In this document: piece by piece, positions 28,572 to 39,000 of the stretch | Layout of the letters: the number at the start of each line of letters is the position of its first letter | Numbering within the stretch: position 1 is the stretch's first letter | Assembly (NCBI GenBank): GCA_002435745.1 | Contig: DIWT01000052.1 | Span: 1-64,000 of the forward strand | Source: a bacterium UBP15_UBA6099 | GTDB lineage: Bacteria > UBP15 > UBA6099 | Direction of reading: 5' to 3' | Length of the DNA stretch: 64,000 bases | Made by a program: the position numbers and the translations under genes | Notes under the pieces: model-generated | What the model was told of the DNA's origin: nothing | The model's database searches: none | Seen by the model: the letters and a program-made list of their open reading frames with translations, nothing else

Positions 28572-29417
28572 TCAGTCCTTCACATAGATGCTTGGCCTTA
28601 CGAATTTAAAACCGTGCGATATTCCCGTCAGACTCTCGGAATGCCCCACGAAAAACACGCCGCCGGGAGCCAGTATGTTGTAAAACCTCGTCACAAGCTC
28701 AGCTTGAGTTTTCTTGTCGAAATATATCATCACATTTCGGCAGAACACCGCGTCGAACGGCCCGGTCATGGGCCACGGATCCATTAGGTTGAGTCGGCGG
28801 AACGCTATTTTTCTCTTCAACTCAGCCGACACTCTGTAAAACACTGTTCCGTCCTGAGCGGTTTCTTTCGCAAAGTATTTTTTCAAAACCATTTCCGGAG
28901 TTTCCTTCATCCGCTGTTTCGGAAACAACCCTTCCCTCGCCGTCGCCAGAGTCTGAGATGAAATATCCGTCGCTAAAATCCTGAAATCCGGGCATCCGCT
29001 TCCTTTGACGGCATCGTCCAGAGTTATCGCTATCGAGTACGCCTCTTCCCCCGAAGCGCAACCCGCGCTCCATATCCGAAATCGCTTCCTTTTCTCATCG
29101 ACCAGTTTAATTTTTCCCTGTTCGAGCAGATAGTTGAAGTGATCCTTTTCCCTGAAAAAATATGTAAGGTTGGTCGTCAGGATGTCGACCATGGTCGAAA
29201 GTTCGACCCCCGTTTCATCTTTCTCTATATATTTAAGATAATCCTTATATGAATCGATATTGAGCATTCTCAGCCGCTTGTTGAGCCTAGCCTGCACCAA
29301 TTCCTTCTTTCCGACATGCAGGTTGATCCGGCAGATGGCGTAAACCATCTCGCTTATCTTCTCAAACTCTCGGTCTGGAAGACTTCTGCTTCTGAGAATG
29401 GATGAAACGTTTTCCAT
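28572..29417 (-). CDS. cheR: Chemotaxis methyltransferase CheR
   Basis: S-adenosylmethionine-dependent methylation of receptor glutamates. An N-terminal helical domain contains VGKKELVQARLNKRLR and TNLTYFFREKDHF. The C-terminal catalytic domain shows RIWSAGCASGEEAYSIA (SAM site), ILATDIS, VFCRNVMIYF and GHSESL. I start at ATG 29417 (281 aa); a TTG at 29450 with AGGA just upstream would add 11 residues and cannot be excluded. Confidence 0.95.
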   Translation of the reverse strand: MENVSSILRSRSLPDREFEKISEMVYAICRINLHVGKKELVQARLNKRLRMLNIDSYKDYLKYIEKDETGVELSTMVDILTTNLTYFFREKDHFNYLLEQGKIKLVDEKRKRFRIWSAGCASGEEAYSIAITLDDAVKGSGCPDFRILATDISSQTLATAREGLFPKQRMKETPEMVLKKYFAKETAQDGTVFYRVSAELKRKIAFRRLNLMDPWPMTGPFDAVFCRNVMIYFDKKTQAELVTRFYNILAPGGVFFVGHSESLTGISHGFKFVRPSIYVKD

Positions 29418-29545
29418 TTGCTCCGCTTTGAAGCTCGGCGCCGGCGTCAAGCGTCCTGAGCGAACCTTTCCACGATTTCTACTCGGTCAAAACAAGGATG
29501 GAGGCGGACGCTCTCGCGCCCGCCTCCATCCCGCGCCGTCATACT

Positions 29546-31153
29546 CTAAAAATCCTTAAAGTCATCGTCCATAGGAATCATTGTGTCGGACTTCTTCATG
29601 CCCACAGAAGACTTCAGCTTATCGGAAGCCGCAGCTACCGCTCCGTTCCGCGTTTTTGCCGAAGCGACTTTCTTCGCCTTGTCGGTCGCGGACACGACAC
29701 GCTGCGCCGAGCCATTTGTCGCCTGTCTGCCGGTAACCAGTTCCATCAACTCGTTCACCATGTCCATCAGCCCGACCGACTGCGAGTTCATTTCCTCTGC
29801 GGCCGAAGCTGATTCCTCCGCGTTGGACGCGTTCGACTGCGTCACTTTGTCCATCTGGCTGACCGCGATATTGACCTGATCGATGCCCTGCGCCTGCTCT
29901 TTGCTAGCCGCCGCGATCTCAGCCACAAGGTCGGTTACCTTCGCCGAGCCGTCAACTATCTCGACGAACGACTTTGCAAGCTCGTCGGCTATCTTGGAGC
30001 CGTCGGAAGTGTTGTTCACCGACTCCTCAATCAGGGTGGCGGTGTTTCGGGCGGCCTCGCCTGCCCTTTGAGCCAGATTGCGAACCTCTTCGGCCACGAC
30101 CGCGAATCCCTTGCCTGCCTCTCCGGCGCGCGCCGCTTCTACCGCCGCGTTCAGCGCCAGCAGATTGGTCTGAAACGCTATCTCGTCAATCGTCTTGATT
30201 ATCTTCGACGTTTGTTTGGACGAATCTCCGATTTTAGCCATCGCGGTAGTCATCCGGGATATTTCGTCGCTGCCTCTATCCGCCGCCTTGCGCGCGTCCT
30301 TCGACAGCAAATTTGCCTGTTCGGCGTTGTCCGCGTTCTGCCGGGTCATAGACGACATCTCCTCCAGCGAAGACGATATCTCTTCAAGAGAAGACGCCTG
30401 CTCGGAAGCTCCTTCCGCCAGAGACTGGCTGGCTCCCGACACCTGCCCGGACGCAGACGACAGCTGCTCGGACGCGTCCATCAGCGACGTTGATATCCTG
30501 TTGATCGGAAGCCCGATCGATCTTGCGAGTGCAATTGCCGCAAGCAACGCCGACACTGTCACGACAAGAGACACCGCCAACAGAACATACAGAATTGCGT
30601 TCATCTCTTTTTCCACATCGTCGATGTATATTCCGGAGCCTACTATCCAGCCCCAATCCCTCTGGAGCTTCACGTATGAAATCTTCGGGTCGGGTTTCGT
30701 CTGCCCCGGTTTTGCCCACATGTAATCGACCGAGCCTTCTCCGGCTTTTTTGCAAATTTCCGCCATTTCCACGAACAGCTTTTTTCCGTTCGGGTCTTTG
30801 TAATCTGAAAGATCCGATCCCACCAAATCTGTCGTGAACGGGTGCATCAACATCGTCGGATGCATATCGTTTATCCAGAAATACTGTTCACCCTCATATC
30901 TCATATCTCGCACCACGTTCATCGCGGCCGCCTGCGCTTCTTCCTTTGTCATAGCTCCGGACTGCTCAAGTTGAACGTAGTGGTCAATTACCGTATGCGC
31001 CGCTTCCACAAGATGCTGTGTTTTCTCTTGCTTTCCTTGATACATCTGGGTCTGGAACTTCGGGAACATCCATGCAAGAAGGGCTATGTACAGCGCTGAC
31101 ACGAACAGCCCCAGCATGATTATCCTTGTCGACAGGTTAAATCTTTTCAACAT
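29546..31153 (-). CDS. Methyl-accepting chemotaxis protein with single Cache domain
   Basis: Receptor of 535 aa. TM1 at about 10-30, a periplasmic sCache_2-type sensor (about 35-185; [15 protein letters not shown] and [14 protein letters not shown] are typical), TM2 at about 190-212, a short HAMP-like linker, then the signalling domain with the conserved hairpin tip ([20 protein letters not shown]) that binds CheA and CheW. A 65-residue Lys/Ala/Ser tail ends MDDDFKDF; it lacks the WxxxF pentapeptide used for CheR/CheB tethering in enterobacteria. sCache_2 domains often sense small carboxylates; the ligand here is unknown. It is the only receptor gene in the window. Confidence 0.95.
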   Translation of the reverse strand: MLKRFNLSTRIIMLGLFVSALYIALLAWMFPKFQTQMYQGKQEKTQHLVEAAHTVIDHYVQLEQSGAMTKEEAQAAAMNVVRDMRYEGEQYFWINDMHPTMLMHPFTTDLVGSDLSDYKDPNGKKLFVEMAEICKKAGEGSVDYMWAKPGQTKPDPKISYVKLQRDWGWIVGSGIYIDDVEKEMNAILYVLLAVSLVVTVSALLAAIALARSIGLPINRISTSLMDASEQLSSASGQVSGASQSLAEGASEQASSLEEISSSLEEMSSMTRQNADNAEQANLLSKDARKAADRGSDEISRMTTAMAKIGDSSKQTSKIIKTIDEIAFQTNLLALNAAVEAARAGEAGKGFAVVAEEVRNLAQRAGEAARNTATLIEESVNNTSDGSKIADELAKSFVEIVDGSAKVTDLVAEIAAASKEQAQGIDQVNIAVSQMDKVTQSNASNAEESASAAEEMNSQSVGLMDMVNELMELVTGRQATNGSAQRVVSATDKAKKVASAKTRNGAVAAASDKLKSSVGMKKSDTMIPMDDDFKDF

Positions 31154-31244
31154 AATCAGTTTCTCCTCGTCTGATAGAATGAACCGACATTTATTTTTCG
31201 AAACTCCAAGGCTGTCCGGCCCGGAGCCGCCGTTCGCGCCAACC

Positions 31245-31745
31245 TCATTTCGGCCCTGTTTCTTTTTCGGTTTTAGAGATGATTTTTATCTCCTCCGCCG
31301 TCAGGACTCTCCTGATGTCGAGCACAATGACAATCTTGCCTTTGGCTTTGCCTATGCCCATTATGAATTCGGTGTCAACGCTGACCCCGAAAGTCGGAGT
31401 TTCTTCGATGTCCTGCTCTTGGATGTCCAGAACCTCGGAAACTTTATCAACCACGATGCCCATCAGCAAGCCGTCGAGGTCGACCACGATGATGCACGTT
31501 TCTTTCGTGTTGTCCGCGCGTTCCATGCCGAACTTTTGCCGCAGGTCTATCACGGGGATGACTTTCCCGCGCAGATTGATGACGCCTCTAACGAAATTCG
31601 GCATCCTCGGCACGTTCGTGATTTCCATCAGCCCGATGATTTCCCTGACTTTCAGTATCTCAAGCCCGTACTCTTCGTCTCCAAGCGTGAACGTGAGATA
31701 CTTGTTGAGTTTTCTTCCATGCTCCTCCGCCGCCGCTATTGCCAT
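31245..31745 (-). CDS. cheW: Chemotaxis coupling protein CheW
   Basis: 166-aa adaptor between receptor and CheA. The CheW fold is complete: [36 protein letters not shown] and [11 protein letters not shown] short charged tail follows. It sits between cheA (44 bp) and the receptor gene, as expected for an array operon. Confidence 0.96.
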   Translation of the reverse strand: MAIAAAEEHGRKLNKYLTFTLGDEEYGLEILKVREIIGLMEITNVPRMPNFVRGVINLRGKVIPVIDLRQKFGMERADNTKETCIIVVDLDGLLMGIVVDKVSEVLDIQEQDIEETPTFGVSVDTEFIMGIGKAKGKIVIVLDIRRVLTAEEIKIISKTEKETGPK

Positions 31746-31789
31746 TTCGCGCCCTCCTTTCGTGTCGTTTTATATTTCAAATTTTCCTG

Positions 31790-34624
31790 TCATGAATTGT
31801 GAGCCAGTCTTATCATGCCGGTGGTGTCTAGGATGAGCGCCACCCGTCCGTCTCCCATAATCGCGCCGCCCGACACCCCGTCGAGTTCATCGAACATTCC
31901 GCCGAGCGCTTTTATCACCACCTGCTGCTGGCCTTCGAGGTCGTCCACCATCAGCGCGCACCGCTTCCCGTTTCCTCCGACGATTACCGCGAGAGCCTCC
32001 GTCGGCTCCGTCTTCGCGCCGTCAAGCTCGAACAGCCGGTGCACTCTGAACAAAGGCATCAAATCGCCTCTTACTTTCAGCATCTCGCCCCTGCTCACCA
32101 CCGTGTCTATCTGCCCGCGCTCGGGCCGCAACGATTCCACTATCGCTATCGTCGGTATGATGTATTTCTCATGCGCCACATTCACCACCATGCCGTCGAT
32201 TATCGCAAGCGTCAGAGGCAGCCGGATTATGAACTCCGAGCCTTTCCCCTGTTCTGATTCGATCTCCACCCGGCCCCGTAGAGCCTCGATGCTCCTTTTG
32301 ACTACGTCCATCCCGACGCCCCGGCCTGAAACCTCGGTGACCTTTTTCGCGGTCGAAAAGCCCGGATGAAATATCAGATTGTAAATCTCCCTGTCCGAAA
32401 GCTCGGCGTCGGCGGAGACGATGTTCTGCGCAATCGCTTTTGAAACAATCGCGTTCTTGTCCAGCCCTTTCCCGTCGTCCTTTAATCTGATGACGACCGT
32501 GCCGCCCTCGTGCGCCGCCGAAAGATGTATCCGCCCCTTTGCCGGTTTTCCCGCAGCTATTCTTTCCTGCGCCGACTCTATTCCGTGATCCACGGCGTTC
32601 CTGACCATGTGAACCAGCGGACTGCCGATCTCTTCGACCACGTTGCGGTCAAGCTCGGTGTCCTCTCCCGAATACGTCAGATCAACCGACGTTCCGCACT
32701 TGATCGAAAGGTCCCGCGTCAGACGGGTCATCTTCTGGAAGGTGTTTTTGAGCGAGACCATTCTCATGCTCATCGCAAGCTCCTGAAGCTCGCGGGTAAT
32801 CTTGCCGAGATGAGAGACATTCCTTGACAGGCGCGCGCTCTTCGTCTGCGCCACTTCCGGCTCCTGCGTTACCATCGCGTTGGCGATCACAAGCTCGCCT
32901 ACGGCGTCGATGAGCGCGTCCAGCCGGGTCGTGCTCACCTTAACCATTCCGTCCGCTTTTCCGGTTGACTTTGCTTCTTGCGCGCATGCCTCCGCTGGGG
33001 CGGCGGCCTGACCCGGTTCATCCTCAAGCCGATCTTCTATGGCGGCTCGCTCTTCGCTGCAACTCCGCTCCGGATCCTTCAGTCTTTCTATCAATTCGCC
33101 GTATCCCGAAGGCGTTTCATATTTTGCCCCGCCCACCGCCGCGTTTACTCTCTCGACAGCTTCTTTCAGGAAATCCACCGCCGCGAACGCCACGTCCGCC
33201 GCGCGACCCATTATGTCGATCTCCCCGCGCCTTGCTCTGTCCAGAAGGCTTTCCGCGTGGTGCGCCACTTCCTGCGTGTCTTTCAGATTCAAAAAACCGG
33301 CTATTCCTTTTATATTGTGATATCCCCTGAATATTTCGTTTATCAGCGCGCTGTCGCCCGGATGTTTCTCCAGTTCGACAAGAGCCATCTCCGAAGCGTG
33401 CAGGTACTCGCGAGACTCCGTCACGAAATCCCCAAGCTCAGGATTACTGGGGTCGATCTCGACCGACGGCGGATGGATCAAGGAGGTCTGTTCGGCATGT
33501 TGTGGCGCGACCGCCGCTCTTGCGGACTGCGGCCGTTTCGCCTGCGCGCCTCGCTCCGCCAAGCCGGCCGCTATCCTTTCGGCCCTTGCTTTCCAAGACT
33601 CGTCTCCGGCGGCGAAAGCGCCTGTCAAGATGCTATTTATACATTCGGCTGCGGCCTTCAAGCCTGATGTCGTTTTTTCGTCAATATCCTTTCCAGTCGC
33701 TTTTAACGCGGTCGTGACAGCCGCGAAAAGACGCGCGGCAGATTCCATGCCAAAGCGCCCGGCCGCTTTTTCCAATGCGCCCGCGCTCGCCTCCAACCGG
33801 CCCACCGTTTCTGTTATTCCATATCCGATATCTTCTATGCTTGACTCGAAAGCATCGAGGTCGTCGGCCATTTCTTCAAGGAAACCGCCTGCTGTCGAAA
33901 GAGAGCTTGCCATCATAGCCGCGTTTTCTATCGTTGTCCCGGAACAGTCCGCCGCCGCATCGTCTTCAAACTCGCCTTCCATAAGGCCCCTGAACCATCC
34001 GGCCGCGCCGCGAAGCGCTTGCAGCCCGCCTTCAAAAGGAATCTCCCCGGCCAGAGTGTCCGCCGCTAACTGGGCCGCTCCCCTTGCCACGCCCACCGCC
34101 TCGCCGGAATCCTTCACAAGCATCTCTATCTTCCAGAAAAAATCCTTTATAACTCTCAAAACATGATCGTCTTTCGCGCCCATGTCCTGAATCAGCCCTT
34201 CGAGAAGGTCCAGTTGCAACTCCAACTCTTCGGGAGATTTTGAGAGCGCGAGCCGGGCGGTTTCAGATGTCCGCGCCGGAAGCGAGAGCGCCGAAAGTTC
34301 GGAATCCGCCTGCGCGGTCGTTCCTTCGGCGTCGCCTGCGCGCTCTCTCTCCGTCGCGGCAGTCTGCAACCGGGAAACTGCGGCGCACATCTTGATATAA
34401 GCCGCGCTGAAATCAGTCCGCCCGGAAACTATATCTTGTGCGATTCGGGCAAGCGCGGCCGCTTCCCGCGCCATCCCGCCTTGAGCCTCCGAGCGAATTG
34501 AGATTTCATCCGCCAGTTCCCGTATCCGCTCAGCGCCCCCAAGATCGTCCTCGTCCATCCCGGCTGCCAGCCCGGATATCTCTTCCACCATCGCCAGCGT
34601 GTCATCCAGCAGTCCTTCTCTCAT
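31790..34624 (-). CDS. cheA: Chemotaxis histidine kinase CheA with long N-terminal extension
   Basis: Core kinase of the chemosensory array, 944 aa. Residues 1 to about 390 are an Ala/Glu-rich helical region I do not recognise. Then come the phosphotransfer domain (about 395-495, phospho-His436 in FRGYHNIKGIAGF), a linker, the dimerisation domain (about 560-620, LDALIDAVGELVIAN), the ATPase domain (HMVRNAVDHGIES, DDGKGLD, GRGVGMDVV) and the C-terminal CheW-like domain. No receiver. I start at ATG 34624, with AAGGTG upstream; a GTG 21 bases earlier lacks a site. Usual CheA starts directly with the phosphotransfer domain, so the N-terminus is the odd part. Confidence 0.95.
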   Translation of the reverse strand: MREGLLDDTLAMVEEISGLAAGMDEDDLGGAERIRELADEISIRSEAQGGMAREAAALARIAQDIVSGRTDFSAAYIKMCAAVSRLQTAATERERAGDAEGTTAQADSELSALSLPARTSETARLALSKSPEELELQLDLLEGLIQDMGAKDDHVLRVIKDFFWKIEMLVKDSGEAVGVARGAAQLAADTLAGEIPFEGGLQALRGAAGWFRGLMEGEFEDDAAADCSGTTIENAAMMASSLSTAGGFLEEMADDLDAFESSIEDIGYGITETVGRLEASAGALEKAAGRFGMESAARLFAAVTTALKATGKDIDEKTTSGLKAAAECINSILTGAFAAGDESWKARAERIAAGLAERGAQAKRPQSARAAVAPQHAEQTSLIHPPSVEIDPSNPELGDFVTESREYLHASEMALVELEKHPGDSALINEIFRGYHNIKGIAGFLNLKDTQEVAHHAESLLDRARRGEIDIMGRAADVAFAAVDFLKEAVERVNAAVGGAKYETPSGYGELIERLKDPERSCSEERAAIEDRLEDEPGQAAAPAEACAQEAKSTGKADGMVKVSTTRLDALIDAVGELVIANAMVTQEPEVAQTKSARLSRNVSHLGKITRELQELAMSMRMVSLKNTFQKMTRLTRDLSIKCGTSVDLTYSGEDTELDRNVVEEIGSPLVHMVRNAVDHGIESAQERIAAGKPAKGRIHLSAAHEGGTVVIRLKDDGKGLDKNAIVSKAIAQNIVSADAELSDREIYNLIFHPGFSTAKKVTEVSGRGVGMDVVKRSIEALRGRVEIESEQGKGSEFIIRLPLTLAIIDGMVVNVAHEKYIIPTIAIVESLRPERGQIDTVVSRGEMLKVRGDLMPLFRVHRLFELDGAKTEPTEALAVIVGGNGKRCALMVDDLEGQQQVVIKALGGMFDELDGVSGGAIMGDGRVALILDTTGMIRLAHNS

Positions 34625-34685
34625 TGTTTCACCTTTGTCGCCCACAGCCCCGGCTAATCAGGCCTTCAGGCGTTAATCATGCATA

Positions 34686-35105
34686 TTAATCAACAAGGTT
34701 GATCTCGCGGAAATAACCCTCGATGATGCCAACCGCGTTCCTCTCCGCCAGCATTCTCCTAGACATCGTCATTATTTCATCCAACTCAAACGGCTTCGTC
34801 ATAAACCGACAGTTCTCCGGGTTCTTGGCTTGAAACACTTCGCGCTCAGCGCTTTTCCCCGTCGCCACAATTACCGAGACATGGCAGGCAAACTCGTTCT
34901 CCCTGAGTATCTCCACAAATTCCCAACCGTCCATAACCGGCATGCAGATGTCAGTGACGACAATATCCGGGCGGAAGACAAGCGCCTTCTTCAAAGCCTC
35001 AAGCCCGTTTTCGGCCTCTCCGACTTCATATCCGCCCGCTTCGAATAGGCATCGAAGAAGTTCTCTCACATCTTTTTCATCATCCACAATCAGAACTTTA
35101 TTCAA
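34686..35105 (-). CDS. Single-domain response regulator
   Basis: 139 aa. Receiver with VLIVDDEKDVRELL, phospho-acceptor Asp in VVTDICMPVMDGWEF and Lys in FMTKPFEL; about 20 extra residues follow the last helix. The start is TTG at 35105, with AAGGAA eight bases upstream. It is the first gene of the chemosensory operon, 61 bp before cheA. It may be a second CheA target or a phosphate sink. The 276-bp gap upstream (35106-35381) holds no gene and no promoter I can defend. Confidence 0.9.
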   Translation of the reverse strand: MNKVLIVDDEKDVRELLRCLFEAGGYEVGEAENGLEALKKALVFRPDIVVTDICMPVMDGWEFVEILRENEFACHVSVIVATGKSAEREVFQAKNPENCRFMTKPFELDEIMTMSRRMLAERNAVGIIEGYFREINLVD

Positions 35106-35381
35106 TTGCTCAATTCCTTTTATTAATTGACGTTCAGAAAACCGACCATCGCTCGACCTGCCACAGTTTGAAAAGTTCGGGATTCTTTGATTGATGACGG
35201 ATAGCGCGGCTGTCGTTCAATCGCGATAATGGCCCGTTCGCAGTCCTTCCGGTTCGGTTTTCGTTGTCAAGCTTGCTCTATTCTATTAATCGGACGGGAG
35301 GCCGTATGTATGCAGAAACACAAAGTTCCGTAGAGATTTTAGCTTTTTTTTGTGGCGATTTTATCTACAAAATGAAGGGCT

Positions 35382-36023
35382 TCAGATGTTTATTGCGTCA
35401 AGACCGTGTTTGCGCGCAAACTGCATCAGTTCATAATTGTCGTCAATTTTTAGCTTTTCTTTGATCCTTGATTTATAAGTTGAAACCGCGCTTTCGCTGA
35501 CATCCAACTCGATGGCGATCTCTCGCATCTTCATGTGTTTCGCCATTCTCGATAGTATCTGCAACTCTCTTTTCGACATGGACGATATCGGATTTTCAGA
35601 GGCGGAGCCGCGCTGCTGGGCGATTATCTTTTCCATGATGGTTTCAGAAACGCATATTTTTCCGTTCGCCGCTTTTCTTACCGCCGTGTCAAGCTCGCCC
35701 GGAGCCGAGCCTTTCAATATGAAGCCGATTGCTCCGTCTCTAAGCGCGCGCTTTGCGAACTCCTCGTTGTCGTGCATTGTCAGAAACACGACGGCCGCCG
35801 CAGGTCGCGCTTCTTTGACTTTCACCAGAATGTCAAGACCGCTCATTCCGGGCATATCCAGATCTAGCAACATTACGTCGAACCCGATTTTGACAATCTT
35901 CTCCAACGCCTCCTGCCCGGAACCGGCTTCAGCGACGACTTTTATGTCGCCTTTCACCTCTAGGATCCGCCTGACCCCGTCCCTTACAATTTCATGGTCG
36001 TCGCATAGAAAAACCCTTATCAT
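35382..36023 (-). CDS. NarL/FixJ-family response regulator
   Basis: 213-aa transcription regulator. N-terminal receiver: FLCDDHEIVRDGVRRIL, phospho-acceptor Asp in MLLDLDMPGMSG, Thr in FLTMHD, Lys in ILKGS. C-terminal LuxR-type helix-turn-helix: SKRELQILSRMAKHMKMREI and VSESAVSTYKSRIKEKL. Its ATG overlaps the TGA of the histidine kinase gene, so the two form a translationally coupled NarX/NarL-type pair. Target genes are unknown. Confidence 0.95.
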   Translation of the reverse strand: MIRVFLCDDHEIVRDGVRRILEVKGDIKVVAEAGSGQEALEKIVKIGFDVMLLDLDMPGMSGLDILVKVKEARPAAAVVFLTMHDNEEFAKRALRDGAIGFILKGSAPGELDTAVRKAANGKICVSETIMEKIIAQQRGSASENPISSMSKRELQILSRMAKHMKMREIAIELDVSESAVSTYKSRIKEKLKIDDNYELMQFARKHGLDAINI

Positions 36024-39000
36024 CCTTTTTCTCCAGCGCGCGGGGACAACGGAGCGCGCGCGATTATTTCAGTTCCTTTGCCAATGCCGCTTATTATATT
36101 CAAGCTCCCGCCGCAATTCAAAATTCTTTCCTTCATTCCGATTATGCCGAATCGCATGTCCTTTTCCTCAAAAATTGTTTCAGGGTCAAAACCCGATCCA
36201 TTGTCCGCAATTTTTAAAACAAGCTCCGCCCCTTGAGTTAGAGAAGATATGTCGGCCTTCGATGCTCCCGAATGCTTGAGAGCGTTGGTCAGGGCTTCCT
36301 GCGCCACCCTATATAGCGATATCTGGGTTTCATCCTCCAAACCCTCGAAGTCGTTTTCATTTACATCTGTTTCTACTTCCATCCTGCCGATTCCAGAAAT
36401 TTCTCTTGCGAGCATTTCCAGCGCGGTCTTGAGTCCGAGCCTGTCCAATTCCACCGGGCGCAACCCTTTGCATATCCCCCTCAACTCCGTCGCCGCCTTT
36501 ACCGCCAGAGATGATAGTTTTCGGATTTCCTCCGACTCCGCTCTTTCTTTCGCCAGAAGAAACTCTGATTCCATAGCCAGCGCGGCGATGTGTCTTCCCA
36601 TGATGTCATGCAGTTCGCGGGCAAGCCTTGCGCGTTCCTCCTCCTGCGCGGTTATCAGTTTTCGGGACAGCCCTTTCATCTTTTCTTCGCTCTCTATAAG
36701 AAGCTCCTCGGCTCTCTTTCTAGCCGATATGTCCGCGCCCACGCAGAGTATTTCGATCCTCTTTTCTTTTTCATTGTAAAGCTGCCTGTTGGACCAGTTT
36801 ATCCATATCCGCGAGCCGTCTTTTCTCATGTTTTCATTCTCGTTCGACTCGTAATCCAAGGTGTTAGTGCAAATATCGGTTACCATTCGCCTGAGATCCC
36901 TGCCCGAACTGTCCGTTTCCGGGACTATCGTGCCTACTACGTTTTTGCCTATCAACTCCCCCTTTGAATAACTGAAAAGCTCTTCGGCGTGTTTATTGAT
37001 GAAAATGATTTCTCCATTCACGTCTATGCGGAGAATAATGCTGTTCGCGCTTTCAACAAGTTCTCGGTATCTGGCTTCGCTTTCGACAAGCGCAAACTCC
37101 GCGAACTTTCTCTTGGTGACGTCGTTAGAGCAGATGAGAACATTTTCAAAACCGCCGTAGCTGAGGTAATCCACAGACGAGGAAAGGCATCTGTCGTTAG
37201 GCGGTTTTTCCGGAGCGGCGGTGAACCACATCTCAATGTCGAAACTTCTGCGTTTCGTGTTGAAAGCGTCGCGGACGGCGGAAGACACCGCGCAGGAATC
37301 GCACAACTCGCCGAAACCGCATCCCAGCGCGCTGTTCTTGTCGTTCGCGCACCTCATCGCGTCCCCGAACATCATTCCGACCATTTCGTCGTTGGACCGA
37401 GACGCAAACCGAGTAGCCGCGTCATTGGCTTTCACCACCCGGAAAGTCCTGTCCACCAGCAGCATCGCCATCGGCGCGCTGGAGTGTATCGCTGATAGTT
37501 CGGCGAGAACCTTTTCCAGTTCGCTCTCCGCTTTCTTTCTATCGGAGATATCGGTGAAAATTCCGGCTATCTGCCCCGGCTCCGGGCTGAAAATCGTGAC
37601 TCCTAAATATTTATCCCAGTATTTAGAGTAAATTTCAAAACTCTCCGGGCGCCGCGTCATCGCCGCCGTTTTGAATAATTCGATCAGATGCCTATCAGAG
37701 TCATGTATCGCCGCGCTCGCGGTCTTCCCTATAATCTTTTCCGATTTCACCCCCGATATGCGCTCGAATGAAGAATTCAACGCTGAGAAGTGGAAATCCA
37801 AAGGGCGTCTTTGATCGTCGTATAATATGTCGCAGATGACAAGGCCTTCCGTCATGCTTTCGAAAAGGGTCTGATATTTCTTTTCTGTTTTAATCCGCGC
37901 CAATTCCGAAGACGCCCTGACCGCAAAACTCTTCAAAAGAGAAATCGTTTGGGGGCGTTCTGTCATTGGTTTGTCGTCAATGACGGCTATAACCCCGATC
38001 ACGTTTCCGTGCCTGTCAAAAAGAGGAGCCCCCCAAAAACTTGCGTTCGCCCAGCCGTCCGTCGCGGCGAATCTCGGCAAGAGCCGGCCCGCTCCGTTCT
38101 GTCTCAGAATCGCCCGGAAGTGAAGCACATCCGCGAAAAGAGTCCCCCCTGCGTCAAAGGAAAAACCCTCTCTATATTCGCCGTCGACCCAAACGGCCAT
38201 AGCAGTCGCCACTCCATGATTCTCATCATCCAAGGTGGCGATTATCGCGCCTCTCTTCATGAGCGTGAAGGCGAGTTGTTTGGCGAGAAATTCGAAAATA
38301 TTTGATTTCGAGCCGATGCCGCTTTCCGCCACCGCCCTCAATGCTTCGTCCGCTCTCTTCTGCTCGGTGACGTCTCTTATGGTCGCCAACACCGTAGGTC
38401 TTCCTCGGAACTCCATCCTAGACAACCCAACCGAAGCGTCAAATTCTTTGCCGTCCAGCCTGCAGTGCGTCCAATCAAAATAATGGAAACCTTTTTCTAG
38501 AGCGATTTCCACCATTGAGCTTGCTTTCAGTATCGTGTCGGAACCGTCCTTCTGCTTCGGCGGAGCAAGGTTGACCGGCGACATGCCGATTAGGTCCGTC
38601 TCCGAATCTGCCCCGAACATTTTTATGGCGGCTTGATTGCAGGAGGAGAACTTCCACTCGAGCAAATCCAGCGTCATTATGGCGTCGCTCAGGTTTGAGA
38701 CAAGCGTCCTGAAACGCGACTCGCTTTCGACCATCCTGATCTCCGCTCGCTTCCTCATAAGCACGCCCACGAAGACCATGGAGATCCTCTCGATTGTCTC
38801 AATGTCTTCCGCTTCGTACCCTCCGGGTTTGTTGCCAAGAAAAAAAGCTCTGACGATCTGACGATCATTGAGAACCGGAACGCATACGCAAGAGGAAATG
38901 CCGCGCGGCATGCCGTCTTTCGCGCCCTCGAAGTAAATCTCTAGCGGCGTGTTCATCGCCACGATATCCCTGTTTTCCTTCGCAAGCTTGACTATCTCGC

